DNA of 41,385 bases from Betaproteobacteria bacterium (GCA_016868105.1 VGIA01000009.1:1-41385); one strand, 5' to 3'; shown: positions 9,005 through 18,854, counted from the stretch's first letter. Made by a program: numbers and translations. Notes: a model not told the origin generated them from the letters alone.

Positions 9005-10069
9005 ATGATCCTGGATCATTTCTCCGAAACCTACGCAGACGCGCGCGCGAAGTTCCTCGACGCGGCGCGCGCGGCCGGCGCCGGCGTAACGAGCTATCCG
9101 CACCCGTTGGGCGGCGGGCTGCACCTCGACGTCGCCGTGCAGGGTCCGAAGGACGCGGCGAACCTCCTTGTCATCGGCAGCGGCACCCACGGCATCGAGG
9201 GCTTCTCCGGCTCCGCGGCGCAGACCGCGTGGCTCGCCTCGACGCCGAAACTGCCGGCAGGCACCGCGGTCGCGTTCTTCCATGCCCACAATCCCTGGGG
9301 CTTCCGGCATCGCACCCGCGTCACCGAGGACAACGTCGACCTCAATCGCAACTTCGTCGACTTCGCCGCGCCACCGGCCAATCCGGGCTACGCCGAGATC
9401 CACCCGAACATCACGCCGCAATCCTGGGACGAGGCCAGCATCGCCGCCGCGTTCCGCTGGCTGGACGGCTACCGCGAGCGCGTCGGCGAGAAGGCCTTCT
9501 CCACCGCCTACAACGGCGGCCAGTACAGCCACGCCGACGGCATCTTCTACGGCGGCGCGCGGCGGCAATGGTCGCAGGACGCGTTCCTCGCCGCGGTGCG
9601 CTCGCATGTGGCGCACGCCAAGCGCGCTGCGCTGGTGGACTTCCACACCGGCATCGGGCCCTACCTGGAGCACGTCTACGTCGGCTTCGCGGTTCCGGGC
9701 TCGCCGTTGTGGGAGCGCTGCCGCGCCTGGTGGGGCGAGCGCGCGGTGAACGGGCAGGGCATCACGCACAAGGCGCTGGCCGACTACAAGGGCATCCTGA
9801 CCGACGCGTTCATCGCACAACTGCCGGGCGTGGAGGTGACCACCACGGTGGTGGAGTTCGGCACCCGGCCGCGGGTCGAGATGCAGCGCGCCGGCATGGC
9901 GCAGCGCTGGATGCGGTTCCACGGCGCGAACCATCCGGAGCGCCTGCGGCAGGTGCAGGCGCAGTACGTCGAGGCGTTCTATCCGTCGGACCCGAAGTGG
10001 CGCGCGGCGGTGCTGGAGCAGTCGCGCGAGGTCATCGCGCGGGGGGTGGCCGGGATCAGCGCGACATGA
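9005..10069 (+). CDS. DUF2817-type M14-like metallopeptidase/deacylase
   Basis: GTHGIEGFSGSAAQ (HxxE), NRNFVDF, VDFHTGIGP, TVVEFGTRP. Confidence 0.8.
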   Translation: MILDHFSETYADARAKFLDAARAAGAGVTSYPHPLGGGLHLDVAVQGPKDAANLLVIGSGTHGIEGFSGSAAQTAWLASTPKLPAGTAVAFFHAHNPWGFRHRTRVTEDNVDLNRNFVDFAAPPANPGYAEIHPNITPQSWDEASIAAAFRWLDGYRERVGEKAFSTAYNGGQYSHADGIFYGGARRQWSQDAFLAAVRSHVAHAKRAALVDFHTGIGPYLEHVYVGFAVPGSPLWERCRAWWGERAVNGQGITHKALADYKGILTDAFIAQLPGVEVTTTVVEFGTRPRVEMQRAGMAQRWMRFHGANHPERLRQVQAQYVEAFYPSDPKWRAAVLEQSREVIARGVAGISAT

Positions 10070-11247
10070 GCGGGGCGCTGCAGGGCATTCGCGTGCTCGA
10101 CTTCAGCGCCATGATCTCGGGCCCATACTGCGGGCGGCTGCTCGCCGACCTTGGCGCCGAGGTGATCAAGCTGGAGCCGCCGGAGGGTGATTACATGCGC
10201 ACCCGGCCGCCGCTGCGGGACGGCGTCAGCCTCTATTTCGGCGTGCTGAACGCGGGCAAGCGCAGCGTTGCGCTCGACCTGAAGCATCCCGACGGGGTGG
10301 CGCTGGCAAAGGACCTGGCAGCAAAGGCCGACGTCGTGATCGAGAACTTCCGGCCCGGCGTGATGGCACGGCTGGGCCTGGACTACGCTGCGCTGGCCGC
10401 ATTCAATCCGCGCCTGGTGTTCTGCTCCATATCCGGGTACGGGCAGGGCGGCGCCTGCGCCTCGCTCCCCGCGTATGCGCCGATCGTCCAGGCCGCGAGC
10501 GGCTACGACCTCGCCAACCTGTCGCATCAGGACGAACGGCAGCGTCCGCTCAACACCGGGATGTTCCTGGCCGATTACCTGACGGGCGTGCATGCCTTCG
10601 GCGCGGTGTGCGCGGCGCTGGTCAGGCGCGACCGCACCGGCAGGGGCGAGGCGATCGATTGCGCGATGATGGACGCCATGCTGGGCATGCTCGCCTACGA
10701 GGTGGGCGAGGCCCAGGAGCGGCAGCCGAATCCGAGGCCGCTGTACAAGCCCACCCGCGCCAGGGACGGCTTCATCATGCTGGCGCCGGTATCCGAGGCG
10801 AACTTCGCAGCCATGGCGCGCGCCGCCGGCCATCCGGAGTGGGTCGGCGATCCGCGCTTCGCCGGCGCGGCCCGGCTGAAGAACTGGGAGGCCATGCTGG
10901 CCGAAATGGATCGCTGGGCCGCGGGCAAGACCGTGGCCGAATGCCAGGCTGCCATGGACGCGGGCGGCGTGCCTTGCTCACGCTTCGGCACGGTGGCGCA
11001 GTTGATGGCCTCGCCCTATGCCGCGGAGCGCGGGCTGTTTGCCGAGGTTACGGCCGGGGGCACGCGCTTTCTCGCCACCAATCCCCCGTTCCGCATGGAA
11101 GGCGCCGCGACCGGCGCGCGCCTGCCGGCGCTGGGCGAGGACGGCCGCCGGGTGGTCGCGGAGATCCTCGGCCGCCCCGCGCAGGAGGTCGAGCGCCTTA
11201 TCCGGGCGAGGATCCTGCGCGAAGGAACGCCCGCAGCGCCCCGGTGA
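10066..11247 (+). CDS. CaiB/BaiF family (class III) CoA transferase
   Basis: GIRVLDFSAMISGPYCGRLLADLGAEVIKLEPPEGDYMR and NAGKRSVALDLKHPDG; ATGA overlap with preceding gene. Confidence 0.92.
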   Translation: MSGALQGIRVLDFSAMISGPYCGRLLADLGAEVIKLEPPEGDYMRTRPPLRDGVSLYFGVLNAGKRSVALDLKHPDGVALAKDLAAKADVVIENFRPGVMARLGLDYAALAAFNPRLVFCSISGYGQGGACASLPAYAPIVQAASGYDLANLSHQDERQRPLNTGMFLADYLTGVHAFGAVCAALVRRDRTGRGEAIDCAMMDAMLGMLAYEVGEAQERQPNPRPLYKPTRARDGFIMLAPVSEANFAAMARAAGHPEWVGDPRFAGAARLKNWEAMLAEMDRWAAGKTVAECQAAMDAGGVPCSRFGTVAQLMASPYAAERGLFAEVTAGGTRFLATNPPFRMEGAATGARLPALGEDGRRVVAEILGRPAQEVERLIRARILREGTPAAPR

Positions 11248-11998
11248 AGCCCTCGGGCTGCTCCAGGTTCGCCAGGTGCGCCGCCTGCGGCAGCACCACC
11301 AGTTTCGAGCCCGGCGCGTTGGCGTGGATCTCCTCGGCCATGGCGACCGGCGTGCCGGGATCCTCCTCGCCCACGATCACCAGGATCGGGCAGCGGATCT
11401 CCTTCAGCCGCGCCGTGAGGTTGATCTTCGGCAGTGCGTGGCTGCAGCCGACGTAGCCGGCCACCGGCGTGGCCAGGATCAGCTTGCGGATGCCGTCGAC
11501 GACGCCCGGGTTCTTCTCGCGGTAGGGCGCGGTGAACCAGCGCTCCAGCGTGGGTTGGGCGAGCGGTCCCATGCCCTGGGTCTCCGCGGTCCGAATCCGC
11601 TCTTCCCAGACCCTGGCGGCCTCTGCCGGATAGCGGCAGGTGGTGTCCGCGAGCGCGAGCCTGGTGAACACGCCCGGATACTTCAGGGCGAAGGTCTGGC
11701 CGATCATGCCGCCCATGGACAGGCCGCAGTAGCTCGCCTTGGCGATGCCGAGGTGCTCGAGCAGCGCCTTCAGGTCGTCGGCCAGCATCTCCAGCGTGTA
11801 GGCCGCCTTGGGCGCTTCGGATGCGCCATGGCCGCGGGTGTCGTAGGCGAGGATGCGGTACTCGCCCTTCAGGGCCTCGATCTGCGGGTCCCACATCCGG
11901 GTGCTGCAGGCCAGGGAATGGCTGAGCACCAGCCAGGGCGCGCCTTCCTTGCCGTGGAGCTCGTAGTAGGTCTCGATGCCGTTGGTCCTTGCTTTCAT
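11198..11998 (-). CDS. Alpha/beta hydrolase (3-oxoadipate enol-lactonase-like)
   Basis: SHSLACSTRMWDPQIEAL, YDTRGHGASEAP, YCGLSMGGMIGQ nucleophile elbow. Confidence 0.88.
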   Translation of the reverse strand: MKARTNGIETYYELHGKEGAPWLVLSHSLACSTRMWDPQIEALKGEYRILAYDTRGHGASEAPKAAYTLEMLADDLKALLEHLGIAKASYCGLSMGGMIGQTFALKYPGVFTRLALADTTCRYPAEAARVWEERIRTAETQGMGPLAQPTLERWFTAPYREKNPGVVDGIRKLILATPVAGYVGCSHALPKINLTARLKEIRCPILVIVGEEDPGTPVAMAEEIHANAPGSKLVVLPQAAHLANLEQPEGFTGALRAFLRAGSSPG

Positions 11999-12006
11999 CA
12001 CGCCTC

Positions 12007-13158
12007 CTATGCCGTGGCAACGATGAGCGGAACAAGCATTTCCGCCCGCGTCGCGCCACCGTGGTTGCCGATGTGCAGGTGGCGGGGCTCGCCCGTCACC
12101 CAGTCCTTGAGCGTCCAGTCGTCCTTCATCAGGATGGCGACCTCGCCGATGCGCTCGGCGAAGCGTGGATGCGGGGTCCCGGCGCCGAACCAGCCCTCGT
12201 CCTGCAGCTCGCGGCTGGCGCGCACCTCGGCGCGCTCGCCCAGCCAGTCCCGGGCCCGCGCCATGAACTCCCGCGCCGAATGGGCGTGGGCGAAGACGAT
12301 GCGCCGTTCGCCGCACAGCGGATAGCGCAGCATGGCCGCCAGCTCCGAGGCAAGCGTCAGGGAGCGCTCCGCGGGGCTATCCATGAAGCCGTGGTCGGCG
12401 GTGACGACCACCAGCGTGTCGGTGCCCGCGAGCTGCTCCAGCAGCGAGGCGAAGGCGAGGTCCACTTCCGCGTAGTGCCGGCGCACCGGGTCGCTCGCCA
12501 CGCCGTGCTCGTGCGAGAGCTTGTCGAACTGCGGCCAGTACGAGTAGATGAACTTGCGCTCCGGGCCGGATTTCGCCGCGGCGGCGATCTGCGCCATCAG
12601 CTCCTCGAGCCGGTCGTAGGGGCGGCGCTGGGCGCGGCCGCAGTGGTGCAGGTTGTAGATGGAGTCGATGATCGTGCGCTCGGTGACCACCACCGGGCGC
12701 GAGGCGAGGCCGTCGAACAGCGGCGCCTCGCGGAACAGCCGCGCGCTGGGTGCCGGTATCGGCCGCGCTTCGCCGCGACGCCGGTAGGGCAGCGGCGCGC
12801 CGACGCAGCCCGCCTCGCCGAACCAGGTGAACCAGCCGGTCAGACCGTGCTCCACCGGCGAGGCGCCGGTACAGGAGGTGGTGATGGCGGTGGCCGTGGT
12901 CGAGGGGAATACCGCGCTGATGGGATCGCGCCGGCGGCTGTCGAGCGCGCCGCCAGGCCCGTAGGCGCGCACATACTGGTCGCCCAGGCCGTCCACGATC
13001 AGCAGCACGAGGTTGGTCGCGGCCCGCAGTTCGGCCTGGGCCAGGGCGCCAAGCGGCGCGTGGCGCGGCCGGCCGCCCGAGGCCTCGACCAGCGAAGCGA
13101 TCAGGTTGAGGAAGCCGTTGCCGGAATAATCGGGGACGAACCAGGGGCCGTGCATCAC
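12007..13158 (-). CDS. Alkaline phosphatase/type I phosphodiesterase-nucleotide pyrophosphatase family protein
   Basis: NLVLLIVDGLGDQYV, VFPSTTATAITTSCTGASPVEHGLTGWF, VTADHGFMD, LHIGNHGG. Confidence 0.82.
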   Translation of the reverse strand: MMHGPWFVPDYSGNGFLNLIASLVEASGGRPRHAPLGALAQAELRAATNLVLLIVDGLGDQYVRAYGPGGALDSRRRDPISAVFPSTTATAITTSCTGASPVEHGLTGWFTWFGEAGCVGAPLPYRRRGEARPIPAPSARLFREAPLFDGLASRPVVVTERTIIDSIYNLHHCGRAQRRPYDRLEELMAQIAAAAKSGPERKFIYSYWPQFDKLSHEHGVASDPVRRHYAEVDLAFASLLEQLAGTDTLVVVTADHGFMDSPAERSLTLASELAAMLRYPLCGERRIVFAHAHSAREFMARARDWLGERAEVRASRELQDEGWFGAGTPHPRFAERIGEVAILMKDDWTLKDWVTGEPRHLHIGNHGGATRAEMLVPLIVATA

Positions 13159-13179
13159 CCCCGATGCTAGCGGAATTCC

Positions 13180-13419
13180 CTAGTGCAGCGAGACCGGGTT
13201 CATCAGCAGGGCGTCGTAGTGCGCGAGGAACTCGTCCACCGACTCGGTGCTCGGTTCCGGTTCCTCGCTGGCGAGGTTGGCCATCCGGGCGCGGAACTTG
13301 ACCTCGACCGCGCCTTCCAGGAACCCGCCGCGGCCGGTGGTCTTGTCCACCAGCTCGATGCCCGCGCTGCCTGGAAACTCGACCACGTAGTAGTTCTCGC
13401 TGCTGTACATGAGGTTCAT
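13180..13419 (-). CDS. DUF3567-like small protein
   Basis: 79 aa: MNLMYSSENYYVVEFP...GIELVDKTTGRGGFLEG...FLAHYDALLMNPVSLH; resembles DUF3567 pattern in betaproteobacteria. Confidence 0.65.
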   Translation of the reverse strand: MNLMYSSENYYVVEFPGSAGIELVDKTTGRGGFLEGAVEVKFRARMANLASEEPEPSTESVDEFLAHYDALLMNPVSLH

Positions 13420-13447
13420 GGCGACCTCCGCGTTGTTTGCCATTCCA

Positions 13448-13487
13448 GGGGCCAGGTGCGCTGCGCCCGCAAGTTCATTCTGGCCCC
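13448..13487. repeat. Imperfect hairpin with GGGGCCAG / CTGGCCCC arms
   Basis: 8-bp perfect arms (13448-13455, 13480-13487) in the divergent intergenic region. Confidence 0.3.
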
Positions 13488-13606
13488 ATTGCCATGAACG
13501 CGCGCCACCGCAGGTCCGTTGACGGTGGCCGGCGGCCGGCTGGCGAAGGGTCCGGGCGGCACCCCGCGTGATAAAATGCGCGCCCATCTCCCCCGGACCA
13601 GCCGCC

Positions 13607-14161
13607 ATGCGCATGGAAGTGCACCTGCACGCCGACATCCCGATCCTCGAAGGGGTGTCCCGCAAGCGGATCGAGGAGGCGCTCGCGCCGCTGCTGGAGT
13701 ACCTGGACGCCGAGGGCCTCGCGGACCTCAAGAGCCTGGAGCAGGACGAGCCGGGCCTGCGCTTCGACGACAAGGAGTTGATGCTGATCCTGTGCTGGAC
13801 CGGCGAGATCGGCCGCAGCTTCCACCCCGCGCTGGACAGCGCGCTGGAGAACCTCGGGCCCTTGTGCTACGAGGCGGTCGAGGTCGAGCTGACCCTGTAC
13901 CTGCAGAACGGCGAGCAGGACTCGCGGCTGCTGTTCGTCGGCCCCACGGCGCAGGCGATCCACGAGGCGCAGCGCCGCTGCATGGTCGAGGACCTCACCG
14001 CCGTGCTCGCGCGCCAGTTCGACAAGGCGCGTGTCGGCGAGCTGGTCGCGCTGGTGAACCGGTTCTTCGACGAGGACTGGAAGAACCGCGCCACGCAACC
14101 GGCCAAACCCGAGCGCGCCTTCGAGACCGCGGCGCGGCCCTCCCGCAAGCACCTGCACTGA
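13607..14161 (+). CDS. DUF6806-like hypothetical protein
   Basis: 184 aa, EVHLHADIPILEGVSRKRIEEALAPL ... LRFDDKELMLILCWTGE ... LLFVGPTAQAIHEAQR ... KHLH; resembles a betaproteobacterial family. Confidence 0.6.
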   Translation: MRMEVHLHADIPILEGVSRKRIEEALAPLLEYLDAEGLADLKSLEQDEPGLRFDDKELMLILCWTGEIGRSFHPALDSALENLGPLCYEAVEVELTLYLQNGEQDSRLLFVGPTAQAIHEAQRRCMVEDLTAVLARQFDKARVGELVALVNRFFDEDWKNRATQPAKPERAFETAARPSRKHLH

Positions 14162-14202
14162 GTTTCGAGACCGTGGCCGGTCGGCATTGAACCGGACGTC
14201 CC

Positions 14203-15525
14203 ATGTCCAGCCCTAAATACCCGGGGTTCGACACGCTGGCCCTGCACGCCGGCCATTCGCCCGACCCCGCGACCGGCTCGCGCGCGGTCCCGATCTACCA
14301 GACCACCTCCTACGTCTTCCGCGACAGCGAGCATGCGGCGTCGCTGTTCAACATGGAGCGCGCCGGCCACGTCTATTCGCGCATCTCCAATCCCACGGTG
14401 GCGGTGCTGGAGGAGCGCATGGCCGCGCTGGAGGGCGGCGTGGGCTCGATTGCGACCGCGAGCGGCCAGGCCGCGCTGCACCTGGCGGTGGCGACGCTGA
14501 TGGACGCGGGCTCGCACATCGTCGCCTCGGCGTCGCTCTATGGCGGCTCGCACAACCTGCTGGGCTACACGCTCAAGCGCTTCGGCATCGACACCACGTT
14601 TGTGGTGCCGCGCGACCTGGATGCGTGGCGCCACGCGATTCGTCCCGAGACCCGGCTTCTCTTCGGCGAGACGCTGGGCAACCCGGGGCTGGACGTGCTG
14701 GACATCCCGGCGGTGTCCGCGATCGCGCACCAGGCGGGGCTGCCGCTGCTGGTGGACGCCACCTTCACCACGCCCTGGCTGATGAAGCCCTTCGAGCTGG
14801 GCGCGGACCTGCTGTATCACTCGGCCACCAAGTTCCTCGGCGGCCACGGCATCGCCATCGGCGGCGTGATCGTGGACTCTGGCCGCTTCGACTGGGAGAA
14901 GAGCGGCAAGTTTCCGCAGCTCACCGCGCCCTATTCCGGCTTCCACAACATGGATTTCGAGGAGGAGTCGGGCACGCGGGCTTTCCTCCTGCGTGCGCGG
15001 CGCGAGGGCCTGCGCGACTTCGGCGCCTGCATGGCGCCGATGACCGCGTTCCAGATCCTGCAGGGCATCGAGACCCTGCACCTGCGCATGCCGCGCCATG
15101 TCGAGAGCACGCGCAAGGTGGTCGACTTCCTGGCGGGCCACGCCGCGGTGGGCAAGGTTCTGTATCCCGAGCGGCCCGACCATCCGGACCACGCGCTGGC
15201 GAAGAAGCTGCTTGCGCGCGGCTGCGGCGCGGTGTTCTCCTTCGACATCAGGGGAGGGCCGGGTACAAATCCAAGGCAGGCGGGCCGGAAGTTCATCGAG
15301 TCCCTGCGCGTGTTCTCGCACCTGGCCAACGTCGGGGACGCCAAGTCCCTGGTCATCCACCCGGCGACGACGACCCACTACCGGATGTCCGACGAGGACC
15401 TGGTGCGCGCCGGCATCGGCCCGGGCACGGTGCGCCTGTCCATCGGCCTGGAGGACGCGCAGGACCTGGTGGAGGACCTGGACCGCGGTTTGAAGGTGGC
15501 AATGCGCGCGGCCTCGCCCGGCTGA
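14203..15525 (+). CDS. metY: O-acetylhomoserine sulfhydrylase / Cys-Met metabolism PLP enzyme
   Basis: FDTLALHAGHSPDPATGSRAVPIYQTTSYVF, YSRISNPTVAVLEERMAALEGG, LYHSATKFLGGHG (PLP lysine). Confidence 0.9.
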   Translation: MSSPKYPGFDTLALHAGHSPDPATGSRAVPIYQTTSYVFRDSEHAASLFNMERAGHVYSRISNPTVAVLEERMAALEGGVGSIATASGQAALHLAVATLMDAGSHIVASASLYGGSHNLLGYTLKRFGIDTTFVVPRDLDAWRHAIRPETRLLFGETLGNPGLDVLDIPAVSAIAHQAGLPLLVDATFTTPWLMKPFELGADLLYHSATKFLGGHGIAIGGVIVDSGRFDWEKSGKFPQLTAPYSGFHNMDFEEESGTRAFLLRARREGLRDFGACMAPMTAFQILQGIETLHLRMPRHVESTRKVVDFLAGHAAVGKVLYPERPDHPDHALAKKLLARGCGAVFSFDIRGGPGTNPRQAGRKFIESLRVFSHLANVGDAKSLVIHPATTTHYRMSDEDLVRAGIGPGTVRLSIGLEDAQDLVEDLDRGLKVAMRAASPG

Positions 15526-16325
15526 TGGAAGCGCTCGTCGCCGGAAAGAAGGCCTTCGCCTATACCGCGGCGCATGCCATCGATCCGGCGAGGCCGACGA
15601 TCGTCTTCCTCCACGGCGCGGGGCTGGATCACAGCTGGTGGGGCCTGCAGAGCCGCTACTTCGGCTACCACGGCCGCAACGTGCTCGCCGCGGACCTGCC
15701 CGGGCACGGCCGCTCCGAGGGGCCGCCGCTCGCGGGCATCGAAGCGATGGCCGACTGGGTGATGGCGCTGATGGACGCCGCTGGCGTGGCGAAAGCCGCG
15801 GTGGTCGGGCACTCGATGGGCGCGCTGATTGCGCTGGAGTGCGCGGCGCGCCACCCGGCAAGAGTCACCGGCATCGCCCTCATCGGCGTCGCCTACCCGA
15901 TGAAGGTGTCGGACGCGTTTCTTGAAGCGGCGCAGGCGAACGACCATGCCGCCTACGACATGGAGACCATCTGGGGCCACGCGGCGCAGGTGCCGCTGGC
16001 GGGCAACCCGAGTCCGGGCATGTGGATGTACGGCGACACGCTGGCGCGGCTCGCGCGCCTCGCCTCCGGCGTGCTGCACTGCGACCTCTCCGCCTGCAAC
16101 GCCTACGCCGGCGGGCTTGAGAGCGCGGCCAAGGTGAGGTGCCCGGCGCAGTTCGTGCTGGGCTCGCGCGACGTCATGACGCCCCCGAAGTCGGCGCAGG
16201 CCCTCGCTGCCGCCATCGCGGGGGCGCGCAGCACGCTCATTGCGCCCTCGGGCCATTCGCTCATGTCCGAAGCACCGGATGCGACGCTTGAGGCATTGAT
16301 CGCGTGGGCCAAGCCGCTTTCCTGA
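15525..16325 (+). CDS. Alpha/beta hydrolase
   Basis: IVFLHGAGLDHSWW, ADLPGHGRSEGPP, VVGHSMGALIALE; TGATG overlap with upstream gene. Confidence 0.87.
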   Translation: MEALVAGKKAFAYTAAHAIDPARPTIVFLHGAGLDHSWWGLQSRYFGYHGRNVLAADLPGHGRSEGPPLAGIEAMADWVMALMDAAGVAKAAVVGHSMGALIALECAARHPARVTGIALIGVAYPMKVSDAFLEAAQANDHAAYDMETIWGHAAQVPLAGNPSPGMWMYGDTLARLARLASGVLHCDLSACNAYAGGLESAAKVRCPAQFVLGSRDVMTPPKSAQALAAAIAGARSTLIAPSGHSLMSEAPDATLEALIAWAKPLS

Positions 16326-16372
16326 CCGGCGCCACCGGCTTCGTCGGCAGGGCGCTGGCGAACCGCCTTAAG
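16304..16372 (+). pseudogene. N-terminal remnant of an NAD(P)-dependent epimerase / extended SDR
   Basis: GTG-start frame MGQAAFLTGATGFVGRALANRLK with TGATGFVG Rossmann motif; stops resembling the family after ~23 aa. Confidence 0.5.
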
Positions 16373-16398
16373 TGTGGTGCCGGCGCCCAAGTGAGGTC

Positions 16399-17742
16399 TC
16401 AGCCGGCCCGCCCCCAATTGCTCGCGCGCACCGCCCAGATCGTGGCCGAGCCCCAGATCACGATGCCCAGCGCGATCACCCAGTAGAGCGCCGCGAGCGG
16501 CGCCGCAAGCGCCAGGGCAATCAATCCGCCGCCGATCACGATCACCAGCCGCGCGGTGCCGGCGAGCACCGGCCACACGACGCGCGCGGCGCCCTGCGAG
16601 GCGAAATAGAGCGCGATGCCCGCGCCCATGAAGGGATAGTACGGCCCGACGATGCGCAGGTAGGTGGCGCCGGAGTCGAGCACCGGGGGATCCGCGGAGA
16701 ACAGCCCGACCCACAGGCGAGGGAACAGCGCCACCGTGGCGCCGATGGCGAGGCAGATGCCGGCGGCGATCGCCGCGCCGGTGAAGGCGATGCGCTTGGC
16801 GCGCGCCGGATTCCCGGCGCCGATGTTGGTGCCCACCAGCACCACCAGCGCCTGGCCGATGGCGAGGGCGATCGGCACCTGCAGCAGCTCCAGGCGCACG
16901 CCCACGCCGTAGCCGGCGAGCGCCGCGGTGCCGAAGCGGCCGACCAGGCCGGTGAGCACCACCGCCGTGAACACGGTCTGCAGCGCGGACGCCGAGGAAA
17001 TCAGGCCGACGCGCAGGATCTCGCGGAACTGGCCGCCGACCAGCTTCCAGTCCTCGCGCCGCGGACACAGCGGCGAGCGCCAGATGTACGAACCGGTGGC
17101 AACGGAGGCCAAGCCGAAGCCGACGACATAGGCAAGGCCGGCGCCGGCGATGCCCAGTTGCGGGAACGGCCCCCAGCCCAGGATAAGCGCCGCGGACAGC
17201 GGGATGTGGACCAGGGACGCGGCCACCAGCGCGAGCGCCGGAACCAGCGTGTTGCCGCTGCCGCGCAGCACGCTGGCGAAGGTGTTCGCAATCCACACCA
17301 GCACCGCGCCGCCGAACAGCACGTTGGAGTAGGCGAGCGCGGCGGCAAGCGCGGCGCCTTCGCCGCCCAGCAGGCGGTAGATCGGCCGTCCGAGGACGAT
17401 GACGAACAGGGTGAACGCGAGGCCAGCGACCAGCGCGATCACGATCCCGTGGACCACGAGGGCGCGGGCGCGCGCCGCCTCTCCGGCGCCCAGGGCGCGC
17501 GCGATCGCCGACGCAATCCCGCCGCCCATGGCGCCGGCGGAAGTCATCTGCAGCAGCATCACCAGGGGAAACACCAGCGCCAGGCCGGCGAGGGGCTCGG
17601 TGCCCAGGCGCCCGACGAAGTGCGTGTCGGAGATGGAGATCGCGGACTGGAACAGGACCAGCAGCAGCCCGGGCGCCGCCAGCCGCAGCAGCGTCGGCAG
17701 GATGGGCGCCTCCAGCAGCGCTTGCGCCTTGGCGCCGGTCAT
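16399..17742 (-). CDS. MATE family efflux transporter
   Basis: 447 aa, two homologous hydrophobic halves, MLLQMTSAGAMGGGIASAIARALGAG. Confidence 0.88.
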   Translation of the reverse strand: MTGAKAQALLEAPILPTLLRLAAPGLLLVLFQSAISISDTHFVGRLGTEPLAGLALVFPLVMLLQMTSAGAMGGGIASAIARALGAGEAARARALVVHGIVIALVAGLAFTLFVIVLGRPIYRLLGGEGAALAAALAYSNVLFGGAVLVWIANTFASVLRGSGNTLVPALALVAASLVHIPLSAALILGWGPFPQLGIAGAGLAYVVGFGLASVATGSYIWRSPLCPRREDWKLVGGQFREILRVGLISSASALQTVFTAVVLTGLVGRFGTAALAGYGVGVRLELLQVPIALAIGQALVVLVGTNIGAGNPARAKRIAFTGAAIAAGICLAIGATVALFPRLWVGLFSADPPVLDSGATYLRIVGPYYPFMGAGIALYFASQGAARVVWPVLAGTARLVIVIGGGLIALALAAPLAALYWVIALGIVIWGSATIWAVRASNWGRAG

Positions 17743-17771
17743 GGCACTAGCCTAGCGCAAGACGGCGGGCC

Positions 17772-18854
17772 TCAGCCGAACAGGTTCATCTGCGCGCGGC
17801 TGCCCGGCGGCCGGAAGACGGTGCAATCCAGCCCGCCGCGCGAAGCCATGTGGTTGTCCTCGCTGTTGAGGCCGAACCTTCGGCAGGCGAGGTCGAAGCG
17901 CTTGTCGATCAAATCCGAGAAATTCCCCGACCCGCTCATGCGTGAGCCGAAGTTGGGGTCGTTCTCGCGCCCGCCGCGCACCTGCCTCACGATGCTGATG
18001 ACGTGGTCGGCGCGCTGCGGGGCGTGCGTCGCAAGCCACTCCTTGAACAGCGGCCGCACTTCGTTCGGCAACCGCAGCATGATCCAGCCGGCCATGATGG
18101 CACCGGCTCCGGCGGCGGCCTCGAGGATCGCTTCCAGCGACTTGTCGGTCAGCGCCGGGATCACCGGCGCCACCATGACGCCGGTCGGGATGCCCGCGGC
18201 TGCCAGCGCCCGGATGGCGTCGATGCGCCTGGAGGGGCTGGCTGCCCTGGGTTCCAGCTTGCGCGCCAGCTTGTGATCCAGCGTGGTCACGGACACGAAC
18301 GCCTTCACTAGGTGCTTGTTCGCCATGGGCGCCAGCAGGTCGATGTCGCGCTCGATGAGCGCGGACTTGGTGACCACGGTGAGCGGGTGGTCGCACTCGG
18401 CCAGCAGCTCCAGCAAGCCGCGCATGATCTTGTAGCGCCGCTCGACGGGTTGGTAGGCGTCGGTGTTGGTGCCGAAGGCGATTGGCTTGCAGATGTAGCT
18501 CTTCTTGGATAGTTCCTCGCGCAGCAGCTGCACCGCATTAGTCTTGGCAAACAGTTTGGTTTCAAAATCGAGCCCGGGCGAAAGTTCCAGGTAGGCATGG
18601 CTTGGACGAGCGTAGCAATAGGGGCATCCATGCTCGCATCCGCGATACGGATTGATCGACTGCTCGAACGGAATGTCCGGCGAATCGTTGCGGGCGATGA
18701 TGGAGCGGGCGCGTTCCTCGGCGACCTTCGTCGGCATCTCGGGAGCGGATGCCTCTTCTTGCCCCGATCCGTTCGTCCAGCCGTCCTCCACCGCCTCGCG
18801 TGCGAAGGCCTCGAAACGCCCCGCAATGAACGACCCGGTGCCGCGCAGCTTCAT
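17772..18854 (-). CDS. PA0069-type radical SAM protein
   Basis: SINPYRGCEHGCPYCYARPSHAYLELSPGLDFETKLFAK contains CxxxCxxC cluster motif. Confidence 0.9.
   Translation of the reverse strand: MKLRGTGSFIAGRFEAFAREAVEDGWTNGSGQEEASAPEMPTKVAEERARSIIARNDSPDIPFEQSINPYRGCEHGCPYCYARPSHAYLELSPGLDFETKLFAKTNAVQLLREELSKKSYICKPIAFGTNTDAYQPVERRYKIMRGLLELLAECDHPLTVVTKSALIERDIDLLAPMANKHLVKAFVSVTTLDHKLARKLEPRAASPSRRIDAIRALAAAGIPTGVMVAPVIPALTDKSLEAILEAAAGAGAIMAGWIMLRLPNEVRPLFKEWLATHAPQRADHVISIVRQVRGGRENDPNFGSRMSGSGNFSDLIDKRFDLACRRFGLNSEDNHMASRGGLDCTVFRPPGSRAQMNLFG

Noticed and set aside
7070-9934. 954-aa reverse ORF
   Set aside because: Overlaps clear MFS and DUF2817 genes; Arg/Ala/Gly-rich low-complexity translation typical of a GC-rich shadow frame.
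13572-13577. TAAAAT -10-like element before the DUF6806-like gene
   Set aside because: Plausible, but the TTGACG at 13519 is too far (47 bp) to be its -35, so not called as a promoter.
14162-14202. Possible SAM riboswitch before the metY-type gene
   Set aside because: Intergenic gap is only ~41 bp and no SAM-I/SAM-II core was recognised.
16372-18276. 634-aa forward ORF antisense to MATE and radical SAM genes
   Set aside because: Composition of a shadow ORF; the reverse genes have clear family motifs.
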